From Borrelia maritima (GTDB lineage: Bacteria; Spirochaetota; Spirochaetia; Borreliales; Borreliaceae), in contig NZ_CP044535.1 in the NCBI RefSeq assembly GCF_008931845.1, positions 620,001 to 684,000 on the forward strand: a stretch of 64,000 bases of DNA, given 5' to 3'. Position 1 is the stretch's first letter; each line of letters opens with the position of its first letter. The notes under the pieces were generated by a model, which was given only the letters and a program-made list of their open reading frames with translations, had not been told where the DNA came from and did no database searches. This document shows positions 40,297 through 49,458 of the stretch, piece by piece. The translations under genes and the position numbers were made by a program.

Positions 40297-40608
40297 TTAG
40301 ATTTTTAATTTTGATTTATATAATTTATTTTTTGCTAGGGCTAATCCTGCAACTACTAGCAATGCAAATATAGCCATGCTTGCAAATAGGCTTGTTGTAT
40401 TTGATTGAGAGACTTTTGCAGCAATTTGTGTAGTTTGCTCATCGCAAATACAGTTAACATATCCGCATATTGGGCAAATCTCTTCTACTCCAAATTGGCT
40501 GAAGTTTTCATTTGAAATTATATTTTCTTTTATTATGTTAGTTTGTGCGAAAACAGATGTTGAAATTAGCAATAAAGCAGTGAAAAACAAGCATTTTTGT
40601 AAATTCAT
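40297..40608 (-). CDS. small exported membrane protein with CPxC...CxC motif
   Basis: 103 residues. Signal peptide to about Ala21 (LLLISTSVFA), a short extracytoplasmic part with four Cys (45, 48, 53, 55 in EICPICGYVNCICDE), and one C-terminal membrane helix (73-92) followed by a basic tail (KNKLYKSKLK). Topology is therefore type I, Cys outside the cytoplasm. The Cys spacing resembles a small zinc knuckle or a redox-active pair. AAGGAG is 8 nt before the ATG. Matches BB0631; no function known to me. Confidence 0.78.
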   Translation of the reverse strand: MNLQKCLFFTALLLISTSVFAQTNIIKENIISNENFSQFGVEEICPICGYVNCICDEQTTQIAAKVSQSNTTSLFASMAIFALLVVAGLALAKNKLYKSKLKI

Positions 40609-40761
40609 TTTACATTCTCCTTATAGAATTTATTTTTTTAATTACTTAAATTATGGCTTTTAAATTAAACATTTGTAACTTTTTATTATTCAAAATCAGC
40701 TTAAGCAGAAATAGATTCTCTAATAAAAGCTGTTGATATAATAAATTGTAAAAGTTGTCAT

Positions 40762-40835
40762 CGGGAGCGACGGGTCTCGAACCCGCGACCTCCTGCGTGA
40801 CAGGCAGGCGTTCTAACCATCTGAACTACGCCCCC
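40762..40835 (-). tRNA. tRNA-Asp (GTC)
   Basis: Acceptor GGGGGCG pairs with CGCTCCC (one G-T); anticodon loop CTGTCAC gives GTC, at 40801-40799; discriminator G, no CCA. It lies 38 nt beyond the recD stop on the same strand but has its own promoter. Confidence 0.96.
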
Positions 40836-40855
40836 AAGGTCATTCTTTTTAAAAG

Positions 40856-40884
40856 ATTATATTAGTTTTTAATTTATTTGTCAA
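40856..40884 (-). promoter_or_regulatory. perfect consensus promoter of tRNA-Asp, inside recD 3' end
   Basis: On the minus strand: TTGACA (40884-40879), exactly 17 nt, TATAAT (40861-40856), 20 nt before the tRNA. The -35 box lies in the last recD codons. Confidence 0.85.
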
Positions 40885-42712
40885 TTTTTTTAAATAAGTT
40901 TAACTGTTCTAGTATTTTCGAATCTCTTTCACTAGATTTTTTGCTTACCTTAAGAATAGTTTCTTTGTTAGAAATTATTTCTAAGCTATCTTTAGCTCTG
41001 GTTATTGCAGTATACATAAGTTCTTTTGTCAAAAAAGGGTTATTTTCTAATATTACTTTTATGTGTTTGTATTCAGATCCTTGACTTTTGTGTATTGTTG
41101 TGGCAAAGCTGAATTCATAATTTGTTAGTAAATCTAAATTTATTTTTTTATATTTTTTTTCGTCTTTTCTTTGGAATAAAGCATAAAATTTAGAATTTTC
41201 ATTAAAAATAACACCTCGTTCTCCATTAAATAATTTGTTTTTATAGTCAGTTTTAGTTATCATTATTATTTGTCCAATAAAGCTTCCATAGGTTTTTTTT
41301 AGGTAATTTTTTATTATGTCATTTAGTGTTTTAGTTCCAAATTTGCCAAAATTTTTTGAACTTAAAATTATATTTTCAAGTAAAGTTTCAAGTATTGTTT
41401 CAATTTTTGATTCTTTTAGTAGTTTAAGATTAAAAGAGGGTATTTTTTTATATAAATTGTTTGTATATTCTATTAGATCTTTTTTTAAGTTTATTTTTTC
41501 TATTTCTTTCAGTTGAATATTTTTATTGTTATTAATGTATTTGCAAATCAAAGTACTATCTTCTTTGTATATTGCTTTTGAGAGCAAATTTATTCCTTTG
41601 TTGCTTCTGAAATTTTCTTTAAGATCTTCTACATTATCGTTATTTATTTTTTTTACTCCCAAAAGGCTTGAATATACATTTCCTTCGTTTACTGATGGGA
41701 GTTGATTTTTATCTCCCACCATTATTAACTTAGTGGTTATTGGGGTTGCTTTTAGTAGTTTCAAAAAAGTATATGCATCTATCATTGAAGCTTCGTCAAT
41801 TATTATTACGTCAAAATTTAATTGATTTTCTTCATCATATAGATTTTTTTTGTTTATGAATTTGATTCCCAATAGTTTTTGGATTGTATTGCATTCTATT
41901 TCTAAATTTTTGAATGAATAGTCGATGCTTGTTTGTAGCCTTAGGCTAGCTTTTCCTGTAGGCGCTGCAATTGCTACTAGGCCTTTTTTTTTATTGTTTA
42001 ATGTTTTGTTAATTGCTTTTAAGATATAGTTAATAGTTGTAGTTTTGCCTGTTCCAGGGCCTCCGCTTAATAGAAAGAAGTTGCTTTTTAATGCCTTTAT
42101 TACTGATGCAATTTGCTCTTTATTTAAATTATTGGTATTTAAATTTGATATTATATTTTGTATTTTATTGTCATTTAATTCGCTTTTATGGTTTTCTAAT
42201 CTTTTTATAATTTGTTTTATTAACTCTTCTTCTTCTCTGTAGTTTTTTTGAGTATAAATGTAGATATTGTTTTCCAGAATTAGGGGAGTTGTAATTTTAA
42301 GCTTATTATTAAATTCCATTAGTATGTTATTTTTCTTTAAAAGTAAAACTATATTCTTAATAGTTTCTAGATTTCCAAATGTTTCTAGCCCTTTTAGCAT
42401 TTTTATTAATTTGTTGAAGCTTTTATTGGTTTTTTCTAGGTTGTCTTTTGTGAATATTATTGTATTTTGAATATCTTTTGCTAGTAGATTTATGTCAGCT
42501 CTTAGGTGGCCTTTATCAAAGTAGTTAAATAAAAATATTAAAAATATTACAATATTTTCATTGTTTGTGGACTTTGCAAGTGTTTGTGCTTTATAGCAAT
42601 TTTTTTTATTGATATTTAAAAGTTCAATTATTTCATAAAGTTTAAGCTCAGGTGTTAAGAATTTTTTGTTTTTATCTTTTAAAAATTCTCTTAATACTAA
42701 AAAATCTCTCAT
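40874..42712 (-). CDS. recD: exodeoxyribonuclease V alpha subunit
   Basis: 612-residue fast 5'-3' helicase subunit of RecBCD. Walker A SGGPGTGKTTT, Walker B IIDEASMID, motif III MVGDKNQLPSV, and C-terminal motifs TTIHKSQGSEY and TAITRAKDSLEI. An N-terminal RecD helical domain of about 150 residues is present. The ATG overlaps the recB stop by 4 nt (ATGA), giving coupled translation. Last gene of pncB-recC-recB-recD. Confidence 0.95.
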   Translation of the reverse strand: MRDFLVLREFLKDKNKKFLTPELKLYEIIELLNINKKNCYKAQTLAKSTNNENIVIFLIFLFNYFDKGHLRADINLLAKDIQNTIIFTKDNLEKTNKSFNKLIKMLKGLETFGNLETIKNIVLLLKKNNILMEFNNKLKITTPLILENNIYIYTQKNYREEEELIKQIIKRLENHKSELNDNKIQNIISNLNTNNLNKEQIASVIKALKSNFFLLSGGPGTGKTTTINYILKAINKTLNNKKKGLVAIAAPTGKASLRLQTSIDYSFKNLEIECNTIQKLLGIKFINKKNLYDEENQLNFDVIIIDEASMIDAYTFLKLLKATPITTKLIMVGDKNQLPSVNEGNVYSSLLGVKKINNDNVEDLKENFRSNKGINLLSKAIYKEDSTLICKYINNNKNIQLKEIEKINLKKDLIEYTNNLYKKIPSFNLKLLKESKIETILETLLENIILSSKNFGKFGTKTLNDIIKNYLKKTYGSFIGQIIMITKTDYKNKLFNGERGVIFNENSKFYALFQRKDEKKYKKINLDLLTNYEFSFATTIHKSQGSEYKHIKVILENNPFLTKELMYTAITRAKDSLEIISNKETILKVSKKSSERDSKILEQLNLFKKIDK

Positions 42713-45700
42713 AAGTGTCTTTTAATATTTAGTTCTAAAATAATTTTATCTAAATCCACGTCATTAAATTTTGGAAGATCAAAATAAATGCCATTTTCAA
42801 ATGTCGACTTTGAGTGTTCAACATTGTCTTTAAAGGCTCTTGTAAAAAGATATATTATTCCACCAAATTTTTGATTATATTCTCTTTTGGTTTTAAATAA
42901 TATTTTTTTTATCCCAAGTGCATATATTTTATATTGCAAATCATAATATTCTTTTTTTATTATATTTTTTAAATTTGTTTCATTATAATCATCTTTATCT
43001 TCTCCAAGATAGTTTGTTTTGTAATCTAGGATATATATTTTATTATTAGCTTTAAATATGAGATCTATTATTCCTTTTAAATATCCATCATGTAGTTTTA
43101 TGTTAAAATCTTCAAAGTGGTTGTCAAAAAGATGTTTTTGTTTTTGAAATTCAGGATTTATTTTGATTAAAAATTCCATTTCTTTTTGAAATTCTTCGAT
43201 ATCACACAGACGAGTATTAATTGCTTTTATATGATAAGTTAGTATATGATAAATCATTTTGGTTAATGCATTTTGTATTTCTATTGTATTGAGATTCGAG
43301 TTAATTTTTTGTATTTGTTTTTCAATAATTTTAATATTATTTTTTTTAAAATTCTCAAATGTATCTTTTGCTGTATTAAAAATTATTTCTTCCATAGCAG
43401 CATGCAAAATGTTACCACTATCTTTTCCTTTAGGTAGAATCTCTTCTAATGTAGAGTCGTCATCAAGCTCTGTTTCTTTTTCGTAGTTAATATTTTTAAA
43501 ATCATAGTTTTCGTAAAATGCTGTGTTGTGAGCTTGTGCTGTTAAGCTTGAAAAACTCGATGTATATTCTTTTTTAAACATGTTTTTAATTATTGGCTTT
43601 GGTGCAATTAATTGTGTATTTACATTTGCATTATTCTTTTTTTTATTAAATCTTTTTTGGCTAATAAATTTATATATGTTAAAGTCATGTTCGATATCAT
43701 TAATAGTAAAAATTTTTGCCATTTCTAATAATTTGCTAGTTATGCTATTTATTTTTATAATAAAAAGAGCAAATTTGGCCCTTGTTGTTCCCACATAAAA
43801 TATATTTTTTTCTTCACTTAGTATTTTTAGTCTTGCATATTTTTTGTTTTCTTCCAATTTAAAAAAATCATATTCAATTTTTCCATTTTGATAAAATTTG
43901 TAAAAATGACTTTTTTTTGAAAAAATATTGTTATTTTCTATTGGAGATGTATTAATTAGAAATACAATATTCATACCAAGCCCTTTTGATTTGTGTATTG
44001 TCATCAGTTCTATAGATTCATTGTCATTATTTATATTATTGGGTGTTTCTTCTATTTCTTCATTTATTATTAAGCTTTCTAAAGTAGAGATTAGCGACTG
44101 TATGCTTTGTTCTTTATGATATATTTTGGAAATGATCTCAAGTGTTGTTTCATAGTTTTTTAAATTCTCAAGTTTGCCTTCTTTAATAAAAATGCCTTTG
44201 TAATTTATTTTATTTTGTGCCCATTCAATAATTTTTTGATCTTTGGTGATATTTGCAATTTTGATCCACAAATTTTTTTCGAATATGATCTTGTTAATTG
44301 CATTTATTAATGTTATTTCATTTTTTTCAAGCAAAGTTGTTATATTTTCAATAAATTCTTCTATAAGGTGAATTTTGTCCTGTTTGATTAAAATTCTTTG
44401 TAAATTCCATGGCACATTTAATATTTTGCTGCTTAGAATATAATTTAAGTTTTTAAAATTTTGTTTTCGGTCTAGACACTTAATAATATAAAAAATTTCG
44501 CTAAATTCTTTGGTTTTTAAAAATTTTTCTTGAGTTTTGTTTGTTTGGATTTGCTCTTTTTTTAATGCGTTATCTATTAAGTCGATTTCATTTTTTCCTC
44601 TACAAAGCACTTTAATGTCTTGCATTTTGATGTTTCTAATGTTATTGTTCTTAACAATTGTTCCATATGTGAGTAAGTATTTTATTGTTAATGCTGTTTT
44701 TTGGTAAATGTCTTCTGTGTTTTCGGTATTGGTACTTATTATATTGATTCCTTCTATTTCTTGCCCGTTGATGAAAATGCTATTATTGTCATTTTTTTGA
44801 TTTGGAAGCGAATTGGTAAATTCAATTTTTTCAATTTCATCAGTTATTGTATTATTGTATATGTTGTTAAAAATCTTATTTAAAGGACTTATGATTTTTT
44901 TACTTGCCCTGTGATTTGTTTTTAGTACAATTCTAGAATCTGTGTTAATTTTATTTTTTATTTCTTTGTTATAAAATGAAATGTCTGCTTTTCTAAAGGA
45001 ATATATTATCTGTTTAGGGTCGCCTATGAATATTAATTTTATTCCTGCTGTTTTTAATATTTTAAATATTTCTATTTGTATTAAACTTAAGTCTTGTGCT
45101 TCATCAATTAAAATGATTTTGTACCGATTTTTGATTGCATTTAGAAGCTTTTTGTCTTCTGATTTTAAGTAATTTTTTAAATTTGAAATTATGTAATTTT
45201 GATCTATTGTGTTTGTTAATTTAATAATTTTTTCTAGTTCTTTTTCTATATATTTTAGTATTTTATATTCAACTTTTAAAATAACATATTTCTTTAGATT
45301 GTTTCTATTTTTATTTCTATTGTCTTCTGATTTATATTTTTCATGTCTAATATTAGTGCCTAAACAGATTAAATCATTTTTAATCTTAAGTTCTTTAGGC
45401 GATAATTTAATATTTTTTTTAGTTTCTTTTTCTATTAGAGTTGAGAAAAATTTATTTTTTAATAATGTTTCTGCTATTTTGAATATGTCGTTTTCTTTAG
45501 AGTATTCTATTTCAAGTTTGCCAGTTTGTATGTGTTTATTATAAAAACTTAATATTTCATCTGCTGTCATTTTGTCTAATTCTTCTATTATTGCGTTGTA
45601 ATCTCTAATCAAATCTTCCTTTTTAATAAGAATCTTTTCAAATGCTGTTTGGGCTTTAAGCCAATTTCCAAGTTCTTGAGTTGTATCTCTTTCATAAGCT

Positions 45701-46209
45701 TTTTTTATTTTTAAAACAATTTCTTCTGTTTTTTTAGCATCAGATTTAAATACTTTAAGCTCATAATCTTTAATGTCAAGATTATGAATCAAGCTATTTG
45801 ATTTTCTTAAAAAGTCATAAACTATTTCATCTATTTCTTTTGAAAATTTTTCTTTAGGCCTATATTTAGAGTAGTTTTCTGTTTCAATTTGAAAGTTATT
45901 TAAAGCATGTAATGCAAATTTATTGATTGTTGATATAAAGAGTTTTTTTGATTGTTTATAAGCTTCTTTTAAAATTTCATTTGTTTTTGAGCTAAAATAA
46001 GCACTTTCTATTGCTTTTAGTATTCTTGTGCGCATTTCTTCTGTAGCTTTTTTTGTAAAAGTTAATACTAAGATTTCATTTATGGAGTATAGTTTGCTTT
46101 TCATTAAATTTATAACTACGTTTTCAAGTATGTGGGTTTTTCCAGTGCCTGCCGATGCTTCTATTAATATTTTTGTGTTACTTTTAATTTTTTCTAGGAT
46201 TTTTTCCAT
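42709..46209 (-). CDS. recB: exodeoxyribonuclease V beta subunit
   Basis: 1166-residue 3'-5' helicase-nuclease. N-terminal SF1A motor: EASAGTGKTHILEN (Walker A), LIDEAQDLSLIQIEIF (Walker B), GDPKQIIYSFRKAD, TIHKSKGLGMNIVFL and FYVGTTRAKFAL. The C-terminal nuclease has GIIDLIFKANNKIYILDYKT, with the catalytic D and DYK residues. Together with RecC and RecD it processes double-strand ends for recombination or degrades linear DNA. It starts 5 nt after the recC stop. Normal length. Confidence 0.95.
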   Translation of the reverse strand: MEKILEKIKSNTKILIEASAGTGKTHILENVVINLMKSKLYSINEILVLTFTKKATEEMRTRILKAIESAYFSSKTNEILKEAYKQSKKLFISTINKFALHALNNFQIETENYSKYRPKEKFSKEIDEIVYDFLRKSNSLIHNLDIKDYELKVFKSDAKKTEEIVLKIKKAYERDTTQELGNWLKAQTAFEKILIKKEDLIRDYNAIIEELDKMTADEILSFYNKHIQTGKLEIEYSKENDIFKIAETLLKNKFFSTLIEKETKKNIKLSPKELKIKNDLICLGTNIRHEKYKSEDNRNKNRNNLKKYVILKVEYKILKYIEKELEKIIKLTNTIDQNYIISNLKNYLKSEDKKLLNAIKNRYKIILIDEAQDLSLIQIEIFKILKTAGIKLIFIGDPKQIIYSFRKADISFYNKEIKNKINTDSRIVLKTNHRASKKIISPLNKIFNNIYNNTITDEIEKIEFTNSLPNQKNDNNSIFINGQEIEGINIISTNTENTEDIYQKTALTIKYLLTYGTIVKNNNIRNIKMQDIKVLCRGKNEIDLIDNALKKEQIQTNKTQEKFLKTKEFSEIFYIIKCLDRKQNFKNLNYILSSKILNVPWNLQRILIKQDKIHLIEEFIENITTLLEKNEITLINAINKIIFEKNLWIKIANITKDQKIIEWAQNKINYKGIFIKEGKLENLKNYETTLEIISKIYHKEQSIQSLISTLESLIINEEIEETPNNINNDNESIELMTIHKSKGLGMNIVFLINTSPIENNNIFSKKSHFYKFYQNGKIEYDFFKLEENKKYARLKILSEEKNIFYVGTTRAKFALFIIKINSITSKLLEMAKIFTINDIEHDFNIYKFISQKRFNKKKNNANVNTQLIAPKPIIKNMFKKEYTSSFSSLTAQAHNTAFYENYDFKNINYEKETELDDDSTLEEILPKGKDSGNILHAAMEEIIFNTAKDTFENFKKNNIKIIEKQIQKINSNLNTIEIQNALTKMIYHILTYHIKAINTRLCDIEEFQKEMEFLIKINPEFQKQKHLFDNHFEDFNIKLHDGYLKGIIDLIFKANNKIYILDYKTNYLGEDKDDYNETNLKNIIKKEYYDLQYKIYALGIKKILFKTKREYNQKFGGIIYLFTRAFKDNVEHSKSTFENGIYFDLPKFNDVDLDKIILELNIKRHL

Positions 46210-46214
46210 GAATT

Positions 46215-49200
46215 TTAATTTTTTGTCCTTATGAATTTAATATAAAATTTTTCTATCAATATCAGTAAGTTTTTGTCTAACTTGAAATCATGAGTATCTT
46301 TAAACCTATTGTAGTAATCACATAGCGTTATTTCTCTAGTTTTTAAAAATCTCTCATGTGTTTTACTTGTAAAATAAGTTTTGGAAGGGTTTTTTATTTG
46401 CATTTTTATGAAGTTCTTAAAACAATCTGAAAAATTATTTTGATTTGTTTTTGTCAAAACTTTAATTATCAAGCTTTGATAAATTGGAGTTGGGTAGCTT
46501 GATATGTATGCAAATTGCATAAGTATATTTTCAATGTCATCAAGTATTATTTCTTTATGTTGATATGAAATAGTTATGTTTGCAGATAAGCTTTCAAGAT
46601 TAATTTTTACTTCTGTTAACGAATTGAAATTTTGTATTTCTTTTTTTATTAGTAGTCCTGTTATATATAAATATATTTCATTTTTTATTTTATCTGGAAT
46701 GCTACAATAGTCTTTTTTTACAAAATTTAAATAAAAATAATCGTTTTCGATTTTATATACATTCTCAATATCTTTTTTTAATTCAAATTCTATATTTTTT
46801 TTTTGAAAATTGATTTTTATTGTTTGACAAAATTTAATTTTGGCTTTCATCATTACTGAAAGCATTTTTAAACTTTTAGCAGCATTATATTTTAATTTAA
46901 TTATTTTTTTAAAGATATTATTTACAGTTGTTTTTTGATCTATGTTAAAAGGAATGACTCCTTGTTGTATTTCAAATTTAATATGCTTTTTAATAATTTC
47001 TATTGTTTTACTTGTATCATTTCTTTGTCCCATTATGTATTCATGCAGAGGTGTTGAATTTTTTATAAGCCTGTAAATAATCTCAATATCACTGAAAATT
47101 TGTTCTTCTTGTTTTTCTTTGATTTCATTTTCCAATCTTATGTCTTGTATTTTAACGTTTAAACTTTTTTCATAAAAATGTTTGTAAGGATTAGAAAGTG
47201 CGTTTTTTAATTCGTATAAATTTAGCTTAATTGGACTTTCTAGTTGAATTTTTTTTTGTTTAAACTTAATTGGTTTAGAATTTTGTATTATTTTTGCAAT
47301 ATTAAAGGCCTCTAAATCATAGTTTATTAAATAATTTTTTTTCCCATCTTTGAAATATTCTAGATCATGATTTTCATTTGGATGTTTTTCTATTTGAAAA
47401 TTTTTTTCATACTTTTGTATGTGATCAAGTATTTTATTTATTGTTTTTGATGTATTAATTTCTGGGCTTAGATTGTCTTGAAATGAGTAGTAAAGGTAAA
47501 ATTTTTCTGATGTTGCAAAAATTAAATTAAAAAGAGTTGCTATTGCCTCTTTTTCGGTATTCTCATACTCATAGTATTCATTTAATAAATTCATATTATC
47601 ATAATTTATCTTAGAGTTAAATTTTTGAAATCCTAGAAAATGAATTTCTTTTTTTTGAAGATATTCTATTTCTTTGTAATTGGCAATCAATATTCCGTTT
47701 TTTTTATACATTATTCCGTATTTTTCTTTTTCAAGACTTTCTTCAAGCAAAATCTTGAAAAGATAAAATTCAATTTTTATTTCATTAATTTCTTTTAAAT
47801 GGTTTTTGTAAAGATTGTCATTAAAATCTTTAGAGAAATTTTTAAAGGATTTTATTTTATTTTTTAAATATTCATCAGTTGTATTAAATTCTTCTAAATC
47901 AATATATTTTTGAATAAAAATTTCTATTATTTCTGCCCATTCATGTACTTTATATGTTTTATTTTTAAAATAGTTTATATCTTCGTACAAACTTTTTACT
48001 ATTGTTATAAGTTTTATTATTGATTCTTGATCTTGAAATTTGATGCTTTCTTTTTGAATCTCTTCTTCATATTGTTCGTTAAATATTTCAGACATTAAAA
48101 ATCGATTAAATCCGTCTTCCCACGAGTTTAAAAAGTTTTGATCATACTTTAGATTTTCTTTGTGAGTGTTGTTTGCGCCAAAACTAATGTTCATTGCATC
48201 GCTAAATTCTATTAAATAGTTTAATTCAGATGTTGATATATTAAATTTTTTCATTACTTTGTTGTTGCTTAGCAGGTTAAACACTTCTTTTCTGCTGAAA
48301 TTGCTAATTGTTCCGTTTTTTGATATAAAAAGATCCATTAGCCTTTTTAAAGCTATTGTACTCTCTCCTCTGGATAAGTTGTTATGACATAGAACACTAT
48401 ATTCTATTTCATATTTATTTAGGCATTTTTCTATGTATGGTAAATATTCATTAAATTTTTCTTGCAAACAAGTTATTGCTATATCGCTTAATTTTAGGTT
48501 ATTTTTCTGCATTGAGTGTACTATTTGATTTGTCAAAATTTCTACTTCACGTTTTTGACTTTTAGCTTCTATTATTTTAAAGCTATCGTCTGATTTTGAA
48601 ATTGGGGTTTGTGCTATGATGTTATTTTTAATGCTTGTTAAAAAATTTTTACCTTTAAATAATTTAATATCTATTTTTTCTAAAGCTTGATATTTTATTG
48701 AGCTGATTTTTGTTTTTGTTGGCAATAATTCTTCAACAAGAGTAGACTTATAGTTAATCAAATCTTCAAAAATTAATACATGCACCTCAAAATCAAAAAT
48801 TTTTTCCAAAGAGTTAAGAATTTTTTTTTCAATTTCTCTATTATTGCCAATAAATATTATTTTTTTAATTTCAATTTCTATATTTTTTTTTGGTTTTTCC
48901 TGAATTATTTGTTTATGTAAGTTTAAAATATTTTTTTGTTTTTCAAAGAGTTTTTTAAATAGTTCTTTTTGCATATTCTCGTAAGGTTTTAAATTTTCTT
49001 CTTGGAATAAAAATCCATCGTCTTCCCAGGTTTCAATTAATTTTGAGAATTTTGAGTAATAATGGTGAAATAAATCTATTATTTTTGATGCAAAAAAATA
49101 TCTATTTTTTGTTGATTTGAAATCTTTTATGTATTTGAGTTTTTCAGTTTCCAATATGTTGTATAAAATGAATTTTTCTGTTTCTGGGTAAAACAAAAAA

Positions 49201-49454
49201 GTGTTCTTTTCTATGTATTTTTTTATATTGGGATCTTTTAAGGAGATTTCATATATGCTTTTTACAGCATTTTTTTTAATATTTAGATTATAAGAAATCT
49301 CATTTAGTCTTGCTATAGTTTTTTTAATTTCTTCTCTTAAGAGATCATTTTTTACTATAATGAGTGTTTCTTTTTTAAAAATATTGTCGTTTTGAGTTAG
49401 CTCTTTGATTTTATTATAAATTTTATTTATTTTGTTGGTTTTATATATGTTCAC
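46215..49454 (-). CDS. recC: exodeoxyribonuclease V gamma subunit
   Basis: 1079 residues, the usual size for RecC, the subunit that scans for Chi and splits strands. It is poorly conserved and lacks intact helicase motifs, as expected. SRGESTIALKRLMDLF, NPYKHFYEKSLNV and a late YYNRFKDTHDF are RecC-like. Identity rests largely on position directly before recB and recD. Starts 4 nt after the pncB stop. Confidence 0.9.
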   Translation of the reverse strand: MNIYKTNKINKIYNKIKELTQNDNIFKKETLIIVKNDLLREEIKKTIARLNEISYNLNIKKNAVKSIYEISLKDPNIKKYIEKNTFLFYPETEKFILYNILETEKLKYIKDFKSTKNRYFFASKIIDLFHHYYSKFSKLIETWEDDGFLFQEENLKPYENMQKELFKKLFEKQKNILNLHKQIIQEKPKKNIEIEIKKIIFIGNNREIEKKILNSLEKIFDFEVHVLIFEDLINYKSTLVEELLPTKTKISSIKYQALEKIDIKLFKGKNFLTSIKNNIIAQTPISKSDDSFKIIEAKSQKREVEILTNQIVHSMQKNNLKLSDIAITCLQEKFNEYLPYIEKCLNKYEIEYSVLCHNNLSRGESTIALKRLMDLFISKNGTISNFSRKEVFNLLSNNKVMKKFNISTSELNYLIEFSDAMNISFGANNTHKENLKYDQNFLNSWEDGFNRFLMSEIFNEQYEEEIQKESIKFQDQESIIKLITIVKSLYEDINYFKNKTYKVHEWAEIIEIFIQKYIDLEEFNTTDEYLKNKIKSFKNFSKDFNDNLYKNHLKEINEIKIEFYLFKILLEESLEKEKYGIMYKKNGILIANYKEIEYLQKKEIHFLGFQKFNSKINYDNMNLLNEYYEYENTEKEAIATLFNLIFATSEKFYLYYSFQDNLSPEINTSKTINKILDHIQKYEKNFQIEKHPNENHDLEYFKDGKKNYLINYDLEAFNIAKIIQNSKPIKFKQKKIQLESPIKLNLYELKNALSNPYKHFYEKSLNVKIQDIRLENEIKEKQEEQIFSDIEIIYRLIKNSTPLHEYIMGQRNDTSKTIEIIKKHIKFEIQQGVIPFNIDQKTTVNNIFKKIIKLKYNAAKSLKMLSVMMKAKIKFCQTIKINFQKKNIEFELKKDIENVYKIENDYFYLNFVKKDYCSIPDKIKNEIYLYITGLLIKKEIQNFNSLTEVKINLESLSANITISYQHKEIILDDIENILMQFAYISSYPTPIYQSLIIKVLTKTNQNNFSDCFKNFIKMQIKNPSKTYFTSKTHERFLKTREITLCDYYNRFKDTHDFKLDKNLLILIEKFYIKFIRTKN

Positions 49455-49458
49455 TGGA

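Noticed and set aside
42709-46209. AddA-type nuclease instead of RecB
   Set aside because: It is accompanied by separate RecC-sized and RecD genes, the RecBCD arrangement; no AddB iron-sulphur Cys cluster is seen in the partner.
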